Shown: positions 54,203 to 62,240 of the stretch, one piece after another
How the letters are laid out: each line of letters opens with the position of its first letter
How positions within the stretch are numbered: position 1 is the first letter of the stretch
Source: Paenibacillus pasadenensis DSM 19293
GTDB taxonomy: Bacteria > Bacillota > Bacilli > Paenibacillales > Paenibacillaceae
Assembly: GCF_000422485.1 (NCBI RefSeq)
Contig: NZ_KE383853.1
Span: forward strand, 55,154-119,153
Reading direction: 5' to 3'
DNA: 64,000 bases
Notes under the pieces: generated by a model
Database searches by the model: none
The model's input: only the letters and a program-made list of their open reading frames with translations
What the model was told of the DNA's origin: nothing
Made by a program: the position numbers and the translations under genes

Positions 54203-54667
54203 ATGCGCCAAATCCGCTATCGCGGGCATCGCCCGGACGATCTGCCGACGCTGATCCGCCTCATCCGCACCGAGCTGATGCCGATGTCCCATACGGTCAG
54301 TCCCGACGATCCCGCCGTGCTTGCCGAATTGCCGGACCGCTTCGACAGCGGCCGCACGATCGTCGCCGCTCCCGAAGGCGGCCCCCCGCTCGGCTTCGTC
54401 CATTTCGGCCAGATTCACTCGCTGCTCCACATCGACATGCTCGTGGTCGATCCGGCCAGCCGCAAGCACGGCATCGGCCTGGAGCTCATGCGCCGCGCCG
54501 AGCGCGAAGGAACGCTGGGCGGGTCGCTCATGGCCGTGCTGTTCGTCGACGACGTCAACGAAAAGGCGCGCCGGTTCTACGCTCGCGAGGGCTACGAGCC
54601 GGTGCGCCATTTTCCCGATCTGAAGGTGACGCAGTGGACGAAGCCGCTGCGATCCGAAGGTCAGTAG
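54203..54667 (+). CDS. GNAT family N-acetyltransferase
   Basis: A 154-residue acetyl-CoA-dependent transferase. The GNAT fold is visible: MRQIRYRGHRPDDLPTLIRL as the first strand-helix unit, GFVHFGQIHSLLHIDMLVVD as strands beta4-beta5, the acetyl-CoA loop SRKHGIGLELMRRAE (R/Q-x-x-G-x-G/A, here RKHGIG) and DVNEKARRFYAREGYEP as the C-terminal helix and strand. Substrate is not evident. ATG at 54203 follows GGAAGGAG; longer frame to 54161 has no site. Convergent with, and overlapping by seven bases, the small protein gene at 54661-55029. No operon partner. Confidence 0.88.
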   Translation: MRQIRYRGHRPDDLPTLIRLIRTELMPMSHTVSPDDPAVLAELPDRFDSGRTIVAAPEGGPPLGFVHFGQIHSLLHIDMLVVDPASRKHGIGLELMRRAEREGTLGGSLMAVLFVDDVNEKARRFYAREGYEPVRHFPDLKVTQWTKPLRSEGQ

Positions 54668-55029
54668 AACCCTTTCGGTCCGACTGGAGGGCAGCAGCCC
54701 GGACCGTAAGGGCCGTAAGGACCTCCAGGGCCGCCCGGTCCCGGTCCATAAGGGCCGTAAGGGCCGGGTCCCGGTCCGTAGGGGCCGCCGAAGCCCCCGC
54801 CATAAGCGCCGAAAGGAGCGAGGCCGATCGCAAGGACGGAGAACAGCGCCAGCGGCAAGATGAAGGCGCGGGTGCCCGCCTTGCCGGCTTGCTCCTGAAC
54901 GCGCACATAGAGCTTGTCGCCGTTCAGCTTTTCCAGCTTGCCCGTTACGACCGAGCCGTCCTTCATCTTGACCTCGACCGTCTGGCCGATGAGTGCCTGC
55001 ACTTGCTGCTTGGAGACGTTAGACAACAT
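54661..55029 (-). CDS. Small protein with a GPYGPG-rich tail (122 aa)
   Basis: A 122-residue protein with two parts. Residues 1-55 (MLSNVSKQQVQALIGQTVEV then KMKDGSVVTGKLEKLNGDKL) resemble a small beta-barrel such as an Sm-like or KOW-like fold. A hydrophobic stretch (FILPLALFSVLAIGLAPF) follows, and the end is nearly all Gly, Pro and Tyr (GPYGPGPGPYGPYGPG) with one Cys-Cys pair. Such tails are common in spore-coat and envelope structural proteins of Bacilli, so a spore or surface role is likely, but this is inference. A good site lies before the ATG at 55029. It overlaps the convergent GNAT gene by seven bases. Confidence 0.75.
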   Translation of the reverse strand: MLSNVSKQQVQALIGQTVEVKMKDGSVVTGKLEKLNGDKLYVRVQEQAGKAGTRAFILPLALFSVLAIGLAPFGAYGGGFGGPYGPGPGPYGPYGPGPGGPGGPYGPYGPGCCPPVGPKGFY

Positions 55030-55103
55030 GATTCCTCCTTTCCGTTCCTTCCAGCTTATTCTCCCGGCGGCCGTCCCGGCTGTACGGATGTCCGCATGAA
55101 CGC

Positions 55104-55149
55104 AAAAAAAGGCTGCTCCCTGTCATCTGCATGACGGGAACAGCCTTTT
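55104..55149 (-). terminator. Terminator of the infC-rpmI-rplT operon
   Basis: AAAAGGCTG and CAGCC with matching flanks (GTTCCC and GGGAGC) around a small inner hairpin, then seven Ts on the minus strand. Confidence 0.9.
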
Positions 55150-55153
55150 GATG

Positions 55154-55513
55154 CTAGGCGTTCAGCTTTTGCTTGGCCACGTCAGCCAGGCTGTTGAACG
55201 AGCCGATGTCGTTCACGGCCAGGTCGGCAAGAACCTTGCGGTTCACTTCGACGCCGGCTTGCTTCAGGCCGAACATGAATTTGCTGTAGGACAGGCCGTT
55301 CAGACGCGCAGCGGCGTTGATGCGGACGATCCACAGCTTGCGGAAGTCGCGCTTCCGTTGGCGACGGTCGCGGTACGCGTACAGCAGGGATTTGTTGACC
55401 TGCTCCTTTGCGGTTTTAAACAGGCGATGCTTGGAACCGAAGTAACCCTTTGCGAGCTTAAGAATCCGTTTGCGGCGACGGGCGCGAACGAATCCGCCTT
55501 TTACTCTTGCCAT
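55154..55513 (-). CDS. rplT: 50S ribosomal protein L20
   Basis: A 119-residue ribosomal protein that binds 23S rRNA early in assembly and also represses its own operon. Sequence [20 protein letters not shown] then [20 protein letters not shown] is the standard L20 N-terminus, and [20 protein letters not shown] is a signature of the family. Last gene of infC-rpmI-rplT; the gap from rpmI is 47 bases. In low-GC Firmicutes L20 controls the operon through the leader upstream of infC; a terminator-bearing leader is present here. Confidence 0.97.
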   Translation of the reverse strand: MARVKGGFVRARRRKRILKLAKGYFGSKHRLFKTAKEQVNKSLLYAYRDRRQRKRDFRKLWIVRINAAARLNGLSYSKFMFGLKQAGVEVNRKVLADLAVNDIGSFNSLADVAKQKLNA

Positions 55514-55560
55514 GATAATACCCTCCTGTAGGTTCTAATCAAATAAATCTCAGGGAAATG

Positions 55561-55761
55561 CTATTTCAGTTGCGCGAGGCCTTGAGCCAGACGGCTTACG
55601 TCGCCGGCAGCCATGTTCGGCTGGGTAGCCAGAACGCGCTTCGTGCGGCCCGATTTATGGGAGAGCAGGTGGTTGCGGTACGCCTTGTAGCGCTTTACCT
55701 TGCCCGTTCCCGTGATCTTGAAGCGGTCTTTCAGACTGCTGTGGGTTTTCATCTTAGGCAT
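55561..55761 (-). CDS. rpmI: 50S ribosomal protein L35
   Basis: A 66-residue basic protein of the large subunit. [20 protein letters not shown] then [20 protein letters not shown] is characteristic. Sits between infC and rplT, the standard order. Site AAGGAGG before ATG. Confidence 0.97.
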   Translation of the reverse strand: MPKMKTHSSLKDRFKITGTGKVKRYKAYRNHLLSHKSGRTKRVLATQPNMAAGDVSRLAQGLAQLK

Positions 55762-55789
55762 GTCGTTATCCTCCTTGAATAAATGAAAA

Positions 55790-56305
55790 TCAATTGTTGT
55801 TCTTCGGTGCCAAAATCATGATCATGCTGCGTCCTTCCAGTTTCGGCACACGCTCGACGTTGCAGATGTCGGCCACTTCGGTCTGGAGACGCTCCAGAAT
55901 GCGCTGGCCGACCGCCGCATGCGCGATCTCGCGTCCGCGGTAGCGGACGGAGGCTTTGACCTTGTCGCCTTCGCCAAGGAACTTGATGACGTTGCGGAGC
56001 TTGGTCTGATAATCATGCTCGTCGATGTTGGAGCGGAACCACACTTCCTTCAGATCGACGATCTTCTGGTTTTTGCGGGCTTCCTTCTCCTTCTTCTGCT
56101 GCTCGTAGCGGAACTTGCCGTAGTCCATGATGCGGCATACCGGCGGCTTCGCTTGAGGAGCGATGTTGACCAGATCCATGTTGGCATCGATGGCCATCTG
56201 CAGCGCCTCGCGGATCGGCTTGATGCCAAGCTGCTCGCTCTCGGGTCCGACCAGGCGTACTTCCCTCGCCCGGATGTCGTCGTTGATTTGGTGATCTCGG
56301 CTAAT
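55790..56305 (-). CDS. infC: Translation initiation factor IF-3, ATT start
   Basis: A 171-residue factor that keeps ribosomal subunits apart and checks the start codon. An open frame beginning at ATG 56197 ([20 protein letters not shown]) is too short by the conserved N-terminal segment. Translating further upstream in the same frame gives [20 protein letters not shown], the family's usual beginning, and no ATG, GTG or TTG precedes it. There are two ATT codons (56308 and 56305) after GGAGGTGG. ATT at 56305 matches the AUU start known for infC of Geobacillus and E. coli, where the rare start lets IF-3 repress its own translation. The RNA-binding and C-domain regions ([20 protein letters not shown]) are intact. 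Confidence 0.93.
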   Translation of the reverse strand: MSRDHQINDDIRAREVRLVGPESEQLGIKPIREALQMAIDANMDLVNIAPQAKPPVCRIMDYGKFRYEQQKKEKEARKNQKIVDLKEVWFRSNIDEHDYQTKLRNVIKFLGEGDKVKASVRYRGREIAHAAVGQRILERLQTEVADICNVERVPKLEGRSMIMILAPKNNN

Positions 56306-56308
56306 AAT

Positions 56309-56540
56309 CGTCCACCTCCGAATGGGATTGGTGTTGCGCGCGTGAATGCTCTATAAAAAGCAAAAGCGGGTCCTGGAGCAGGACCCGCGTGAGACGCCGT
56401 AGTAGATCCGTCCTCTCTCCGCAAGGAGGGAAGGCGGCCATATTGCGTATCGCATACCAGCCGACGGCGTCGGTCAGGTGAGAAGCGGGCGCTCCTGCTT
56501 GTGCGAATATGTCGTTGTAAATTGCATGAAATCAAGAACA
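56309..56540 (-). ncRNA. L20-type leader of the infC operon
   Basis: About 230 bases of untranslated RNA between the GT2 gene and infC. It contains the terminator above, a GC hairpin region around 56400-56440 (CCTTCCCTCCTTGCGGAGAG on the minus strand) and a T-rich start. Position and layout match the L20 leader of Bacillus, where L20 binding promotes premature termination. I could not define the L20 pseudoknot by eye. The promoter probably lies near 56520-56560, where boxes TTGATT and CATATT are 18 bases apart. Confidence 0.7.
56351..56388 (-). terminator. Leader terminator upstream of infC
   Basis: Perfect stem GCGGGTCCTG, CTC, CAGGACCCGC, then TTTTGCTTTTT on the minus strand. It lies inside the 5' leader, so it is an attenuator. 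Confidence 0.88.
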
Positions 56541-56583
56541 CTTGAACTAATGTACCATGACGACGAGCTGCCTGTCAACCGCC

Positions 56584-57828
56584 CTACGAAGCCTGCTTGC
56601 TCTGCACTTCCTCCAGGCGGATGACGCGCGTATGCTGCGTATGGCTCCATTGCTTGTTGTTCTGCGTGAAGAACGCATAGAACGTGATCGGCAGCCAGCT
56701 GAGCTGGAAGACGATCATCGACAGCAGATGGGCGTACATCTTGCCGGACTTGATCCCTTCAAGCGCCATGACGAGCGGGAACATAAGCGCGGCGGACGCG
56801 AGCGCGACGGCCGGCACCCAGAATGGAAGATACGCATAGATCGACGAGAACACATTGTCTGCCGGCAGCACGTAATCGATCCAGATGACGACGGTGCCGA
56901 CGAAGCCGAGCAGCGTGCTGTAGACCGAGAACGAGTACAGCGCCGCATCGAACTTGACGAAATTGCGCTCCTTGATGCTGGCCCAGAGCAGCGGGAAGAA
57001 ATACTGGCGGGCGACGGTGAAGTGGCCCTGCATCCAGCGCAGGCGCTGGCGCGCCGAGGCGCGGAAGGAGACCGGCTTCTCGTCGTACACCTTGGCCTCG
57101 TAGTTGAGCACCGGATGCACGCCGCGCTGCACGCAGCGCATGGAGAACTCCAGGTCCTCGACGAGGCTCGTCGCGCCCCAGCCCATTTCCTTCAGCAGGC
57201 CGCTTTCGAAGCACATGCCGGTGCCTCCGAGGAAGTTCGCCATGCCGAGGTTGCGGCGCGACAGCTGCCAGAGGCGGTTGCAGTACCAGTAGGTAATGCC
57301 GTAGGATGCCGTGACCCAGGAGTCGTCCGGATTTTTCGTATCGAGGTAGCCCTGGATGACTTGATGGCCATTGCACAGGTCATTGTTCATGTGGATGAGG
57401 AAATCGGTGTTCACCAGATTGTCCGCGTCGAACATGACGACGGCGTCGTACTGCTTGGGCATCGCCCACAGCTCCTTCAGCATCCATTCGATGGCGTAGC
57501 CCTTGCCTTTGAGCTGGTTGTTGAACCGCTCGCAAGCGTGCGCGCCCATGCTGCGGGAGATGTCGGCCGTGCCGTCCGTGCAGTTGTCGCAGATGACGAA
57601 CACGTCGTACAGCTCTTTCGGATAATCCAGGCGGTTCAGGTTCTCGATCAGCGCGCCGACGACCTTCTCTTCGTTGTGGGCCGCGACAAGAATGGCGAAC
57701 GATTTCTGCGGCTTGTGCCGGATCGTCTTTTTCTTGCGGACGATGCCGAACAACGCCAAGCCGAACTGATAGATTCCGACGAATGCCAGGAAAATTTGCA
57801 ATGCGATCATGATGGAACTCGCGATCAT
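56584..57828 (-). CDS. Membrane glycosyltransferase, family 2
   Basis: A 414-residue processive-type transferase. An N-terminal membrane segment (MIASSIMIALQIFLAFVGIY) precedes the GT-A domain: FAILVAAHNEEKVVGALIEN, nucleotide-binding VICDNCTDGTADI, the metal motif FDADN (about residue 132), SLVEDLEFSMRC with the catalytic acidic residue, and RQRLRWMQGH, the Q/RxxRW-type motif of synthases that make polysaccharides at the membrane. Three or four further membrane segments end the protein (YSTLLGFVGTVVIWIDYVLP). Product unknown; related enzymes make exopolysaccharide or glycolipid. ATG at 57828 follows AAGGGGG. Preceded by a long structured upstream region (57829-58330). Confidence 0.9.
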   Translation of the reverse strand: MIASSIMIALQIFLAFVGIYQFGLALFGIVRKKKTIRHKPQKSFAILVAAHNEEKVVGALIENLNRLDYPKELYDVFVICDNCTDGTADISRSMGAHACERFNNQLKGKGYAIEWMLKELWAMPKQYDAVVMFDADNLVNTDFLIHMNNDLCNGHQVIQGYLDTKNPDDSWVTASYGITYWYCNRLWQLSRRNLGMANFLGGTGMCFESGLLKEMGWGATSLVEDLEFSMRCVQRGVHPVLNYEAKVYDEKPVSFRASARQRLRWMQGHFTVARQYFFPLLWASIKERNFVKFDAALYSFSVYSTLLGFVGTVVIWIDYVLPADNVFSSIYAYLPFWVPAVALASAALMFPLVMALEGIKSGKMYAHLLSMIVFQLSWLPITFYAFFTQNNKQWSHTQHTRVIRLEEVQSKQAS

Positions 57829-58330
57829 TTGTGTTGCCCCCTTGAGACCCCGATTTTAATATTCTCTCTGTACATGCTGCGGGCTCTTTTCTCTCTGTGT
57901 TGGTTTTTTTAATGTCAGCTTTTCTGGAAACGGCCCTTTTGATTTTCCACGGAACCCGTAGCTTTGTCAAAAGGCGAATCCCCTTCGTTTCGGCTCAAAG
58001 CAAGGGGAAAAACGCTTGCAACGAGCATTAAAGACTAGGATGCCCTCATTTGCTTGCGCTAACCGCTTCTTCCATTCATTTGCTGGCGTTTTGATGCTTT
58101 CGTCCTTACCGACGAGCGACCGCCTCGAAAAGTTCTCCAAGGTCCGACAAAAGGCGGTGACAATCCGGTGAACGACGGGTTTCGCTTCAAGGACGCATCC
58201 GCCAGCGGATGCGTCCTTCCTCCCATCATTACCACGCCCGCGAAACCTAAAACGGCTTTCGCTTCATTCAGCCCTAACAAATCTGCTTTAGAATGAAGCT
58301 GCGACATATTCAGATCGCACGCGGAAGGTT
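57829..58330 (-). promoter_or_regulatory. Long structured upstream region of the GT2 gene
   Basis: About 500 bases without a supported gene. On the minus strand, from far to near: a perfect 14-bp hairpin with a 2-base loop (AAGGACGCATCCGC, 58219-58190), then AAGGGG/CCCCTT pairing (57980-58007), then a nested hairpin whose outer stem is GCCTTTTGA/TCAAAAGGGC (57975-57933) and whose inner stem is CTACGG/CCGTGG. The nested element includes ACAAAGCTACGGG, which resembles part of the c-di-GMP-I (GEMM) core, GACGCAAAGCTACGGG. The rest of the GEMM fold is not evident. An open frame at 58307-58059 exists but has no ribosome site. Confidence 0.45.
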
Positions 58331-58372
58331 ATGATAGGGGTACAGAATACCAAACCGACGGGAGGAGTGGCG

Positions 58373-58933
58373 ATGTTCATCGGCTGGCTCCGCATGAAGG
58401 AGCGAAGGCTGCTGCTTTGGCTGAACCGCGGCCCTGCGGGAGCGAGGCTCGGCGCCGTCGTGAGGCGCTGGCTGTCGACCGTGACGCATATGGGCGGAGC
58501 GACGTTCACGCTGAGCGCCTCCCTGCTGCTCTTGCTGCTCGGCGAAGGAGCTTGGGAGCTCGCCGGCTGGCAGAGCCTCGCGGCGGTCGTCGTCAGCCAT
58601 ATTCCGGTCGCCGTCGTCAAGCGCACGCTCAAGCGGCTGCGGCCCTACCAGGCGATCGAAGGCGTCCGCACGGGCAAAAGCCCGCTGGCGGACTCCTCCT
58701 TTCCCTCCGGCCATACGACAGCGGTTTTCGCCTGGATCGTCCCGTTGTCGTACGCTGCCGCTTCCGAGCTGCCCGCCTGGCTGCCGCTCATCGTCGCTGC
58801 CGCCGCGCTGATCGCCGGTTCGGTCGGATGGTCCCGGATGTACCTGGGACTTCATTACCCGTCCGACGTCGGCGCCGGAGCGCTGCTCGGCACGTTGACC
58901 GCGCTGCTGGCCATCTCGTTCATCGGCAGCTAG
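58373..58933 (+). CDS. PAP2 family phosphatase
   Basis: A 186-residue membrane phosphatase of the type-2 phosphatidic acid phosphatase family, typically acting on undecaprenyl pyrophosphate or lipid phosphates at the outer face. All three motifs are intact: KRTLKRLRP (KxxxxxxRP, about residues 82-90), SSFPSGHTTAVFA (PSGH) and SRMYLGLHYPSDV (SRxxxxxHxxxD). About five membrane segments. ATG at 58373 has GGGAGGAG at the right spacing; the longer frame to 58331 lacks a site. Single gene with a strong shared terminator behind it. UppP-like or PgpB-like function cannot be separated from the sequence alone. Confidence 0.9.
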   Translation: MFIGWLRMKERRLLLWLNRGPAGARLGAVVRRWLSTVTHMGGATFTLSASLLLLLLGEGAWELAGWQSLAAVVVSHIPVAVVKRTLKRLRPYQAIEGVRTGKSPLADSSFPSGHTTAVFAWIVPLSYAAASELPAWLPLIVAAAALIAGSVGWSRMYLGLHYPSDVGAGALLGTLTALLAISFIGS

Positions 58934-58976
58934 GCCGCTCGCGGCGGACAGGCTGCCGCTGCCGGAGGCAGGCGCA

Positions 58977-59028
58977 AAAGCGAACCGCCCGCCGTCCCCT
59001 TGCAAGGGAACGGCGGGCGGTTCGCTTT
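58977..59028. terminator. Bidirectional terminator between PAP2 and trmB
   Basis: AAAGCGAACCGCCCGCCGT pairs with a near-perfect complement around CCCCTTGCAAGGG. Ends both convergent genes. Confidence 0.88.
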
Positions 59029-59056
59029 CGTTATCAGGTCCGCTGCGGCGGCAGGC

Positions 59057-59830
59057 TCACGCCTGGGAGCCGTGAAGCTTGGCCTTTTCCAGGTCCTCGC
59101 GCTCCTTGGCCGCCTCGCGGCTGCGGCGGGCGTTCTTCTCGTCGCGGTATGCGGCGAGCGCGGAAGCTCCGACGACGACCTCGCAGCGGTGGATCGGCAG
59201 CCCTTGCTGGATGAATTTGCTTTCGTACTCGGTGAGCACCAGATCGTCCCGCACCTCGTCGCGATGCAGGTCGAGCGAGATGGCGCGCATCTGCATCTCC
59301 GTCTCGGCGTAGCTGTTGAGCGAGAACTCGAACAGCAGCCGCGAATCCGTCTTCTGATGGATCTCGCCGTATTCATTGAGAATTACCGCGTACTGCTCCA
59401 AAAAGCGCGGATGCGACAGCCGCCGGCGCGCATGCTTGGACTTCGGCCACGGATCGCTGAAGTTCAGGTAGATCCGCTCCAGCTCGCCGGGGGCGAACAT
59501 ATCCGAGATGTTCTCGATGTTGGCGCGCAGCAGCGCCAGATTCGGCGGGTAGCCCTCCAGGCCGAGCTCCTCCCTCGCCAGCAGCGCCTTTTCGCTCGCG
59601 CGGCGGATCAGCTCGTCGTACATGTCCACGCCGATGTAGTTCACGTCCGGGTTGCGCACGCTGTGCTGGCTGATGAACTTGCCCTTGCCCATGCCCAGCT
59701 CCACATGGATCGGCTTGTCGTTGCCGAAAAATTCCTTCCACTTGCCTTTATGCTTCTCGGCATCGAGCACGACGAGGCGCGGCAGCGCCTCCAGCTCCTC
59801 GCGGATGCCTTTTCTTCCTCTCAAGCGCAT
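59057..59830 (-). CDS. trmB: tRNA (guanine-46-N7)-methyltransferase
   Basis: A 257-residue SAM-dependent enzyme that methylates G46 of tRNA. Signature pieces are IHVELGMGKGKFISQHSVRN (SAM motif I, residues 41-60), VNYIGVDMYDELIRRASEKA, LLRANIENISDMFAPGELER and YLNFSDPWPKSKHARRRLSH with the catalytic Asp-Pro-Trp-Pro. The family core is about 215 residues; the last 25 (RDEKNARRSREAAKEREDLE) are an extra charged helix. ATG at 59830 with GGAGG 12 bases upstream. Single gene. Confidence 0.95.
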   Translation of the reverse strand: MRLRGRKGIREELEALPRLVVLDAEKHKGKWKEFFGNDKPIHVELGMGKGKFISQHSVRNPDVNYIGVDMYDELIRRASEKALLAREELGLEGYPPNLALLRANIENISDMFAPGELERIYLNFSDPWPKSKHARRRLSHPRFLEQYAVILNEYGEIHQKTDSRLLFEFSLNSYAETEMQMRAISLDLHRDEVRDDLVLTEYESKFIQQGLPIHRCEVVVGASALAAYRDEKNARRSREAAKEREDLEKAKLHGSQA

Positions 59831-59916
59831 GATTCGATTATTCCTCCAATAGCCTCGGCCGTCGGCCTAAGCAGACTCTACCGTCCTATTGTGCCTAAGA
59901 CAGCTCCGCTTGTAAA

Positions 59917-59959
59917 GAAAAAGCGGCTCCGGGAGGCTGTGCCTGCCGCGGAAACCGCT
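59917..59959 (-). terminator. Terminator after the 64-residue protein
   Basis: AGCGGTTTCCG pairs with CGGAGCCGCT (one bulge), then TTTTTCTTT on the minus strand. Confidence 0.75.
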
Positions 59960-59978
59960 CGGTTCGAAAGAGTGGATG

Positions 59979-60173
59979 CTAGTTCAGCATCTGATAGGGG
60001 ATCGGCTGCTCCAGCTCGTACGTCTCGGACAGCACATGGTTCAGCTTGCGGCGGGCCTCGATTTCAAGGCGGTGATTGCCGTGGAACCGAATTCCGGCGA
60101 GGGCCATCAGTTCCTTGACCGTGAGCTCGATCGTGACCTTGCTGTCGCCTTGCGGAATTTTCACCGTGTTCAT
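59979..60173 (-). CDS. Small conserved-looking protein (64 aa)
   Basis: A 64-residue protein: MNTVKIPQGDSKVTIELTVK, then ELMALAGIRFHGNHRLEIEA and a basic-acidic end (NHVLSETYELEQPIPYQMLN). No signal or membrane segment; probably a small cytosolic alpha-beta protein. I recognise no family. The start at 60173 is chosen because GAGGTG lies six bases upstream; the ATG and GTG just before it are part of that site. A sigma-A promoter (60295-60323) and a terminator frame it as a single gene. Confidence 0.75.
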   Translation of the reverse strand: MNTVKIPQGDSKVTIELTVKELMALAGIRFHGNHRLEIEARRKLNHVLSETYELEQPIPYQMLN

Positions 60174-60294
60174 GTTCATCACCTCATGGATTTTTTTACA
60201 GCATTCCCAGGAGATCGGGCGCTTATGAAAATCAGGGTCGCGGCAGCGTTCAAGTGATGAAAAACCCTTGATTTAATTGATTTCTTTCCTCTTT

Positions 60295-60323
60295 AATTTA
60301 ACACATCATGTAAGGTTTATCAA
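60295..60323 (-). promoter_or_regulatory. Sigma-A promoter of the 64-residue protein
   Basis: TTGATA, 17 bases, TAAATT on the minus strand. The 60174-60503 gap is AT-rich in its middle and holds this and the plus-strand promoter below, but no gene. Confidence 0.7.
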
Positions 60324-60401
60324 GCCCAAAATAAGCGCTTTCATTATTTATTTTTTCCAGCTTGTCCACCTCGGGCCGCAGGCCTGCATGCCCGGAGACC
60401 T

Positions 60402-60430
60402 TTGGCGCGGAAGCGAAATTCAGGTATGAT
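60402..60430 (+). promoter_or_regulatory. Sigma-A promoter of the radical SAM gene
   Basis: TTGGCG, 17 bases, TATGAT; 73 bases before the ATG at 60504. Confidence 0.75.
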
Positions 60431-60503
60431 GGTAGCAACCCGACGCGGCGGGCGGCTGCGGCCGTCCGACCGCCGAATCCGAGCGTTTTTGAAAGGAGCC
60501 GAC

Positions 60504-61601
60504 ATGCAAGCTGCAACGCCATCCGCCTCTTCCCCGCTCCTGTGGGGAGACAAGCGGTTCCATACCTGGAATTACGAGATGAGAGAGCAGTTCGGCGGCA
60601 AGGTGTTCAAGGTGATGCTGGACGCCGGCTTCACCTGCCCGAACCGCGACGGTGCCGTCGCGACGGGCGGCTGCACGTTCTGCAGCGCGCGCGGCTCGGG
60701 AGACTTCGCCGGCAGCCGCCGGGACGACCTCATCCAGCAGTTCGATACGATCCGCGACCGCCAGCATCTCAAATGGCCCGACGCCCGCTACATCGGGTAT
60801 TTCCAGGCCTACACCAATACGTACGCGCCGGTCGAGGAGCTGCGCCTCTATTATGAAGCGATCCTGGCGCAGCCGGGCGTCGTCGGACTCTCGATCGCGA
60901 CCCGGCCGGACTGCCTGCCCGACGATGTCGTCGACTATCTCGCCGAGCTGAACGAGCGCACCTACCTCTGGATTGAGATGGGGCTGCAGACGATCCACGA
61001 GTCGACCTCGGACCTCATCAACCGCGCCCACGACACCGCCTGCTACCTCGATGCGGTGCGGCGCCTGCGCGAGCGCGGCATCCGCGTCTGCGCCCATATC
61101 ATCTACGGCCTGCCGCAGGAGACGCATGAGATGATGCTGGACACCGGCCGCGCCGTCGCGGCGATGGACGTGCAGGGCATCAAGATCCATCTGCTCCATC
61201 TCATGCGCAAGACGCCGATGGTCAAGCAGTACGAGGACGGACTGCTGCGCTTCCTGGAAATGGACGAGTACGTCCAGCTCGTCGTCGACACGCTGGAGCT
61301 GCTGCCGCCGGAGATGATCGTGCACCGGCTCACCGGCGACGCGCCGCGCGAGCTGCTGATCGGACCGACCTGGAGCCTGCGCAAATGGGAAGTGCTGAAC
61401 GCGTTCGACGACGAGCTCTCCCGCCGCGGCACCTGGCAGGGACGGCTCTGGCAGCCTGCCGCTCCCGGCCTGCTGCCGGAGCCGGAGCACGCGCCGGCGC
61501 TGACCAAGCCGGGCCGCAAGCTGTCCGCCGCCAAGTACGCCGCTCTCATGAAGGCGGCAGCGCAGGACGCGCCGGGCTGCGAGCCGGGGGAGCGGAGCTG
61601 A
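60504..61601 (+). CDS. ytqA: Radical SAM protein, TIGR01212 family (YtqA-like)
   Basis: A 365-residue radical SAM enzyme. The iron-sulfur cysteines are in TCPNRDGAVATGGCTFCSAR (about residues 42-61, CxNRDGxxxxGGCxxC), typical of this family and of its relatives near Elp3. Conserved blocks: YIGYFQAYTNTYAP, GLSIATRPDCLPDDVVDYLA, TYLWIEMGLQTIHESTSDLI, HIIYGLPQETHEMMLDTGRA and HLLHLMRKTPMVKQYEDG. It is cytosolic and probably modifies RNA. The start at 60504 has GAAAGGAG; the frame upstream (60402) overlaps the promoter. The methyltransferase gene that follows overlaps it by one base, the same pairing as ytqA-ytqB in Bacillus. Confidence 0.9.
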   Translation: MQAATPSASSPLLWGDKRFHTWNYEMREQFGGKVFKVMLDAGFTCPNRDGAVATGGCTFCSARGSGDFAGSRRDDLIQQFDTIRDRQHLKWPDARYIGYFQAYTNTYAPVEELRLYYEAILAQPGVVGLSIATRPDCLPDDVVDYLAELNERTYLWIEMGLQTIHESTSDLINRAHDTACYLDAVRRLRERGIRVCAHIIYGLPQETHEMMLDTGRAVAAMDVQGIKIHLLHLMRKTPMVKQYEDGLLRFLEMDEYVQLVVDTLELLPPEMIVHRLTGDAPRELLIGPTWSLRKWEVLNAFDDELSRRGTWQGRLWQPAAPGLLPEPEHAPALTKPGRKLSAAKYAALMKAAAQDAPGCEPGERS

Positions 61602-62224
61602 TGGGCCTGCTCTCCGTCATCGGCATGGCGCATGGCTGGGTGCGCCAGCGCGTCCAGCCCGGCGACGCGGTCATCGACGCCACGCTTGGCGGCGGCGTCG
61701 ACGCGCGCTTCCTCGCGGAGCTCGTCGGACCGCGCGGCTCGCTGATCGGCTTCGACGTGCAGGAGGAGGCGCTGCGGCGCACGCGCGAGCGGCTCGAGCC
61801 GCTGCAGGCAGCCGGCCGGCTGCCTGCGCGCACCTCCCTGCTGCTGCAGTCGCACGGCGAGCTGGAGACGGCCGTGCCGCCGGAGCTCCGCGGCCGGATC
61901 GCGGCCGTGCTGTTCAATCTCGGCTACTTGCCGGGCTCCGAGGATACGAGCCTCATCACGACGCCGCAGACGACGCTGCCGGCGCTGGAGGCCGCGCTCC
62001 GCGTCCTTCGCCCCGGCGGCATCCTCGCCTGCGTCCTCTATCCCGGCCACCCCGGCGGCGCCGAGGAAGCGGACGAGGTGATGCGCTGGACGGCCGGCCT
62101 GCCGGCGGAATCGGCGCAGGCGGCCGTCTATCGGCTCGTGCAGAAGCCGTCCGCGCCCTACGCGCTCGGCATCGAGAAAAAAGCTTCGCCGACCGGCTCG
62201 CCCGAGCCGAGTTCATTCCATTAA
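61601..62224 (+). CDS. ytqB: Class I SAM-dependent methyltransferase (YtqB-like)
   Basis: A 207-residue methyltransferase. The SAM site is VIDATLGGGVDARFLAELVG (usual form DATxGNGxDTxFLA; here the Asn is Gly and the Asp-Thr is Asp-Ala). Other blocks are GSLIGFDVQEEALRRTRERL, IAAVLFNLGYLPGSEDTSL and ACVLYPGHPGGAEEADEVMR, which define the rRNA_methylase family. The family was recently shown to act on tRNA wobble uridine side chains in some species (MnmM), so a tRNA role is possible. Coupled to the radical SAM gene by overlap (TGATG). The last 15 residues are an extra low-complexity tail. Confidence 0.85.
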   Translation: MGLLSVIGMAHGWVRQRVQPGDAVIDATLGGGVDARFLAELVGPRGSLIGFDVQEEALRRTRERLEPLQAAGRLPARTSLLLQSHGELETAVPPELRGRIAAVLFNLGYLPGSEDTSLITTPQTTLPALEAALRVLRPGGILACVLYPGHPGGAEEADEVMRWTAGLPAESAQAAVYRLVQKPSAPYALGIEKKASPTGSPEPSSFH

Positions 62225-62240
62225 AAGGAGGAAATATCAA

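Noticed and set aside
58059-58307. An 82-residue frame upstream of the glycosyltransferase gene
   Set aside because: No ribosome site, unusual residue mix, and it overlaps strong hairpins, so the region is more likely regulatory RNA.
60298-60522. A 74-residue frame on the minus strand
   Set aside because: No ribosome site; it covers the promoter and start of the radical SAM gene.
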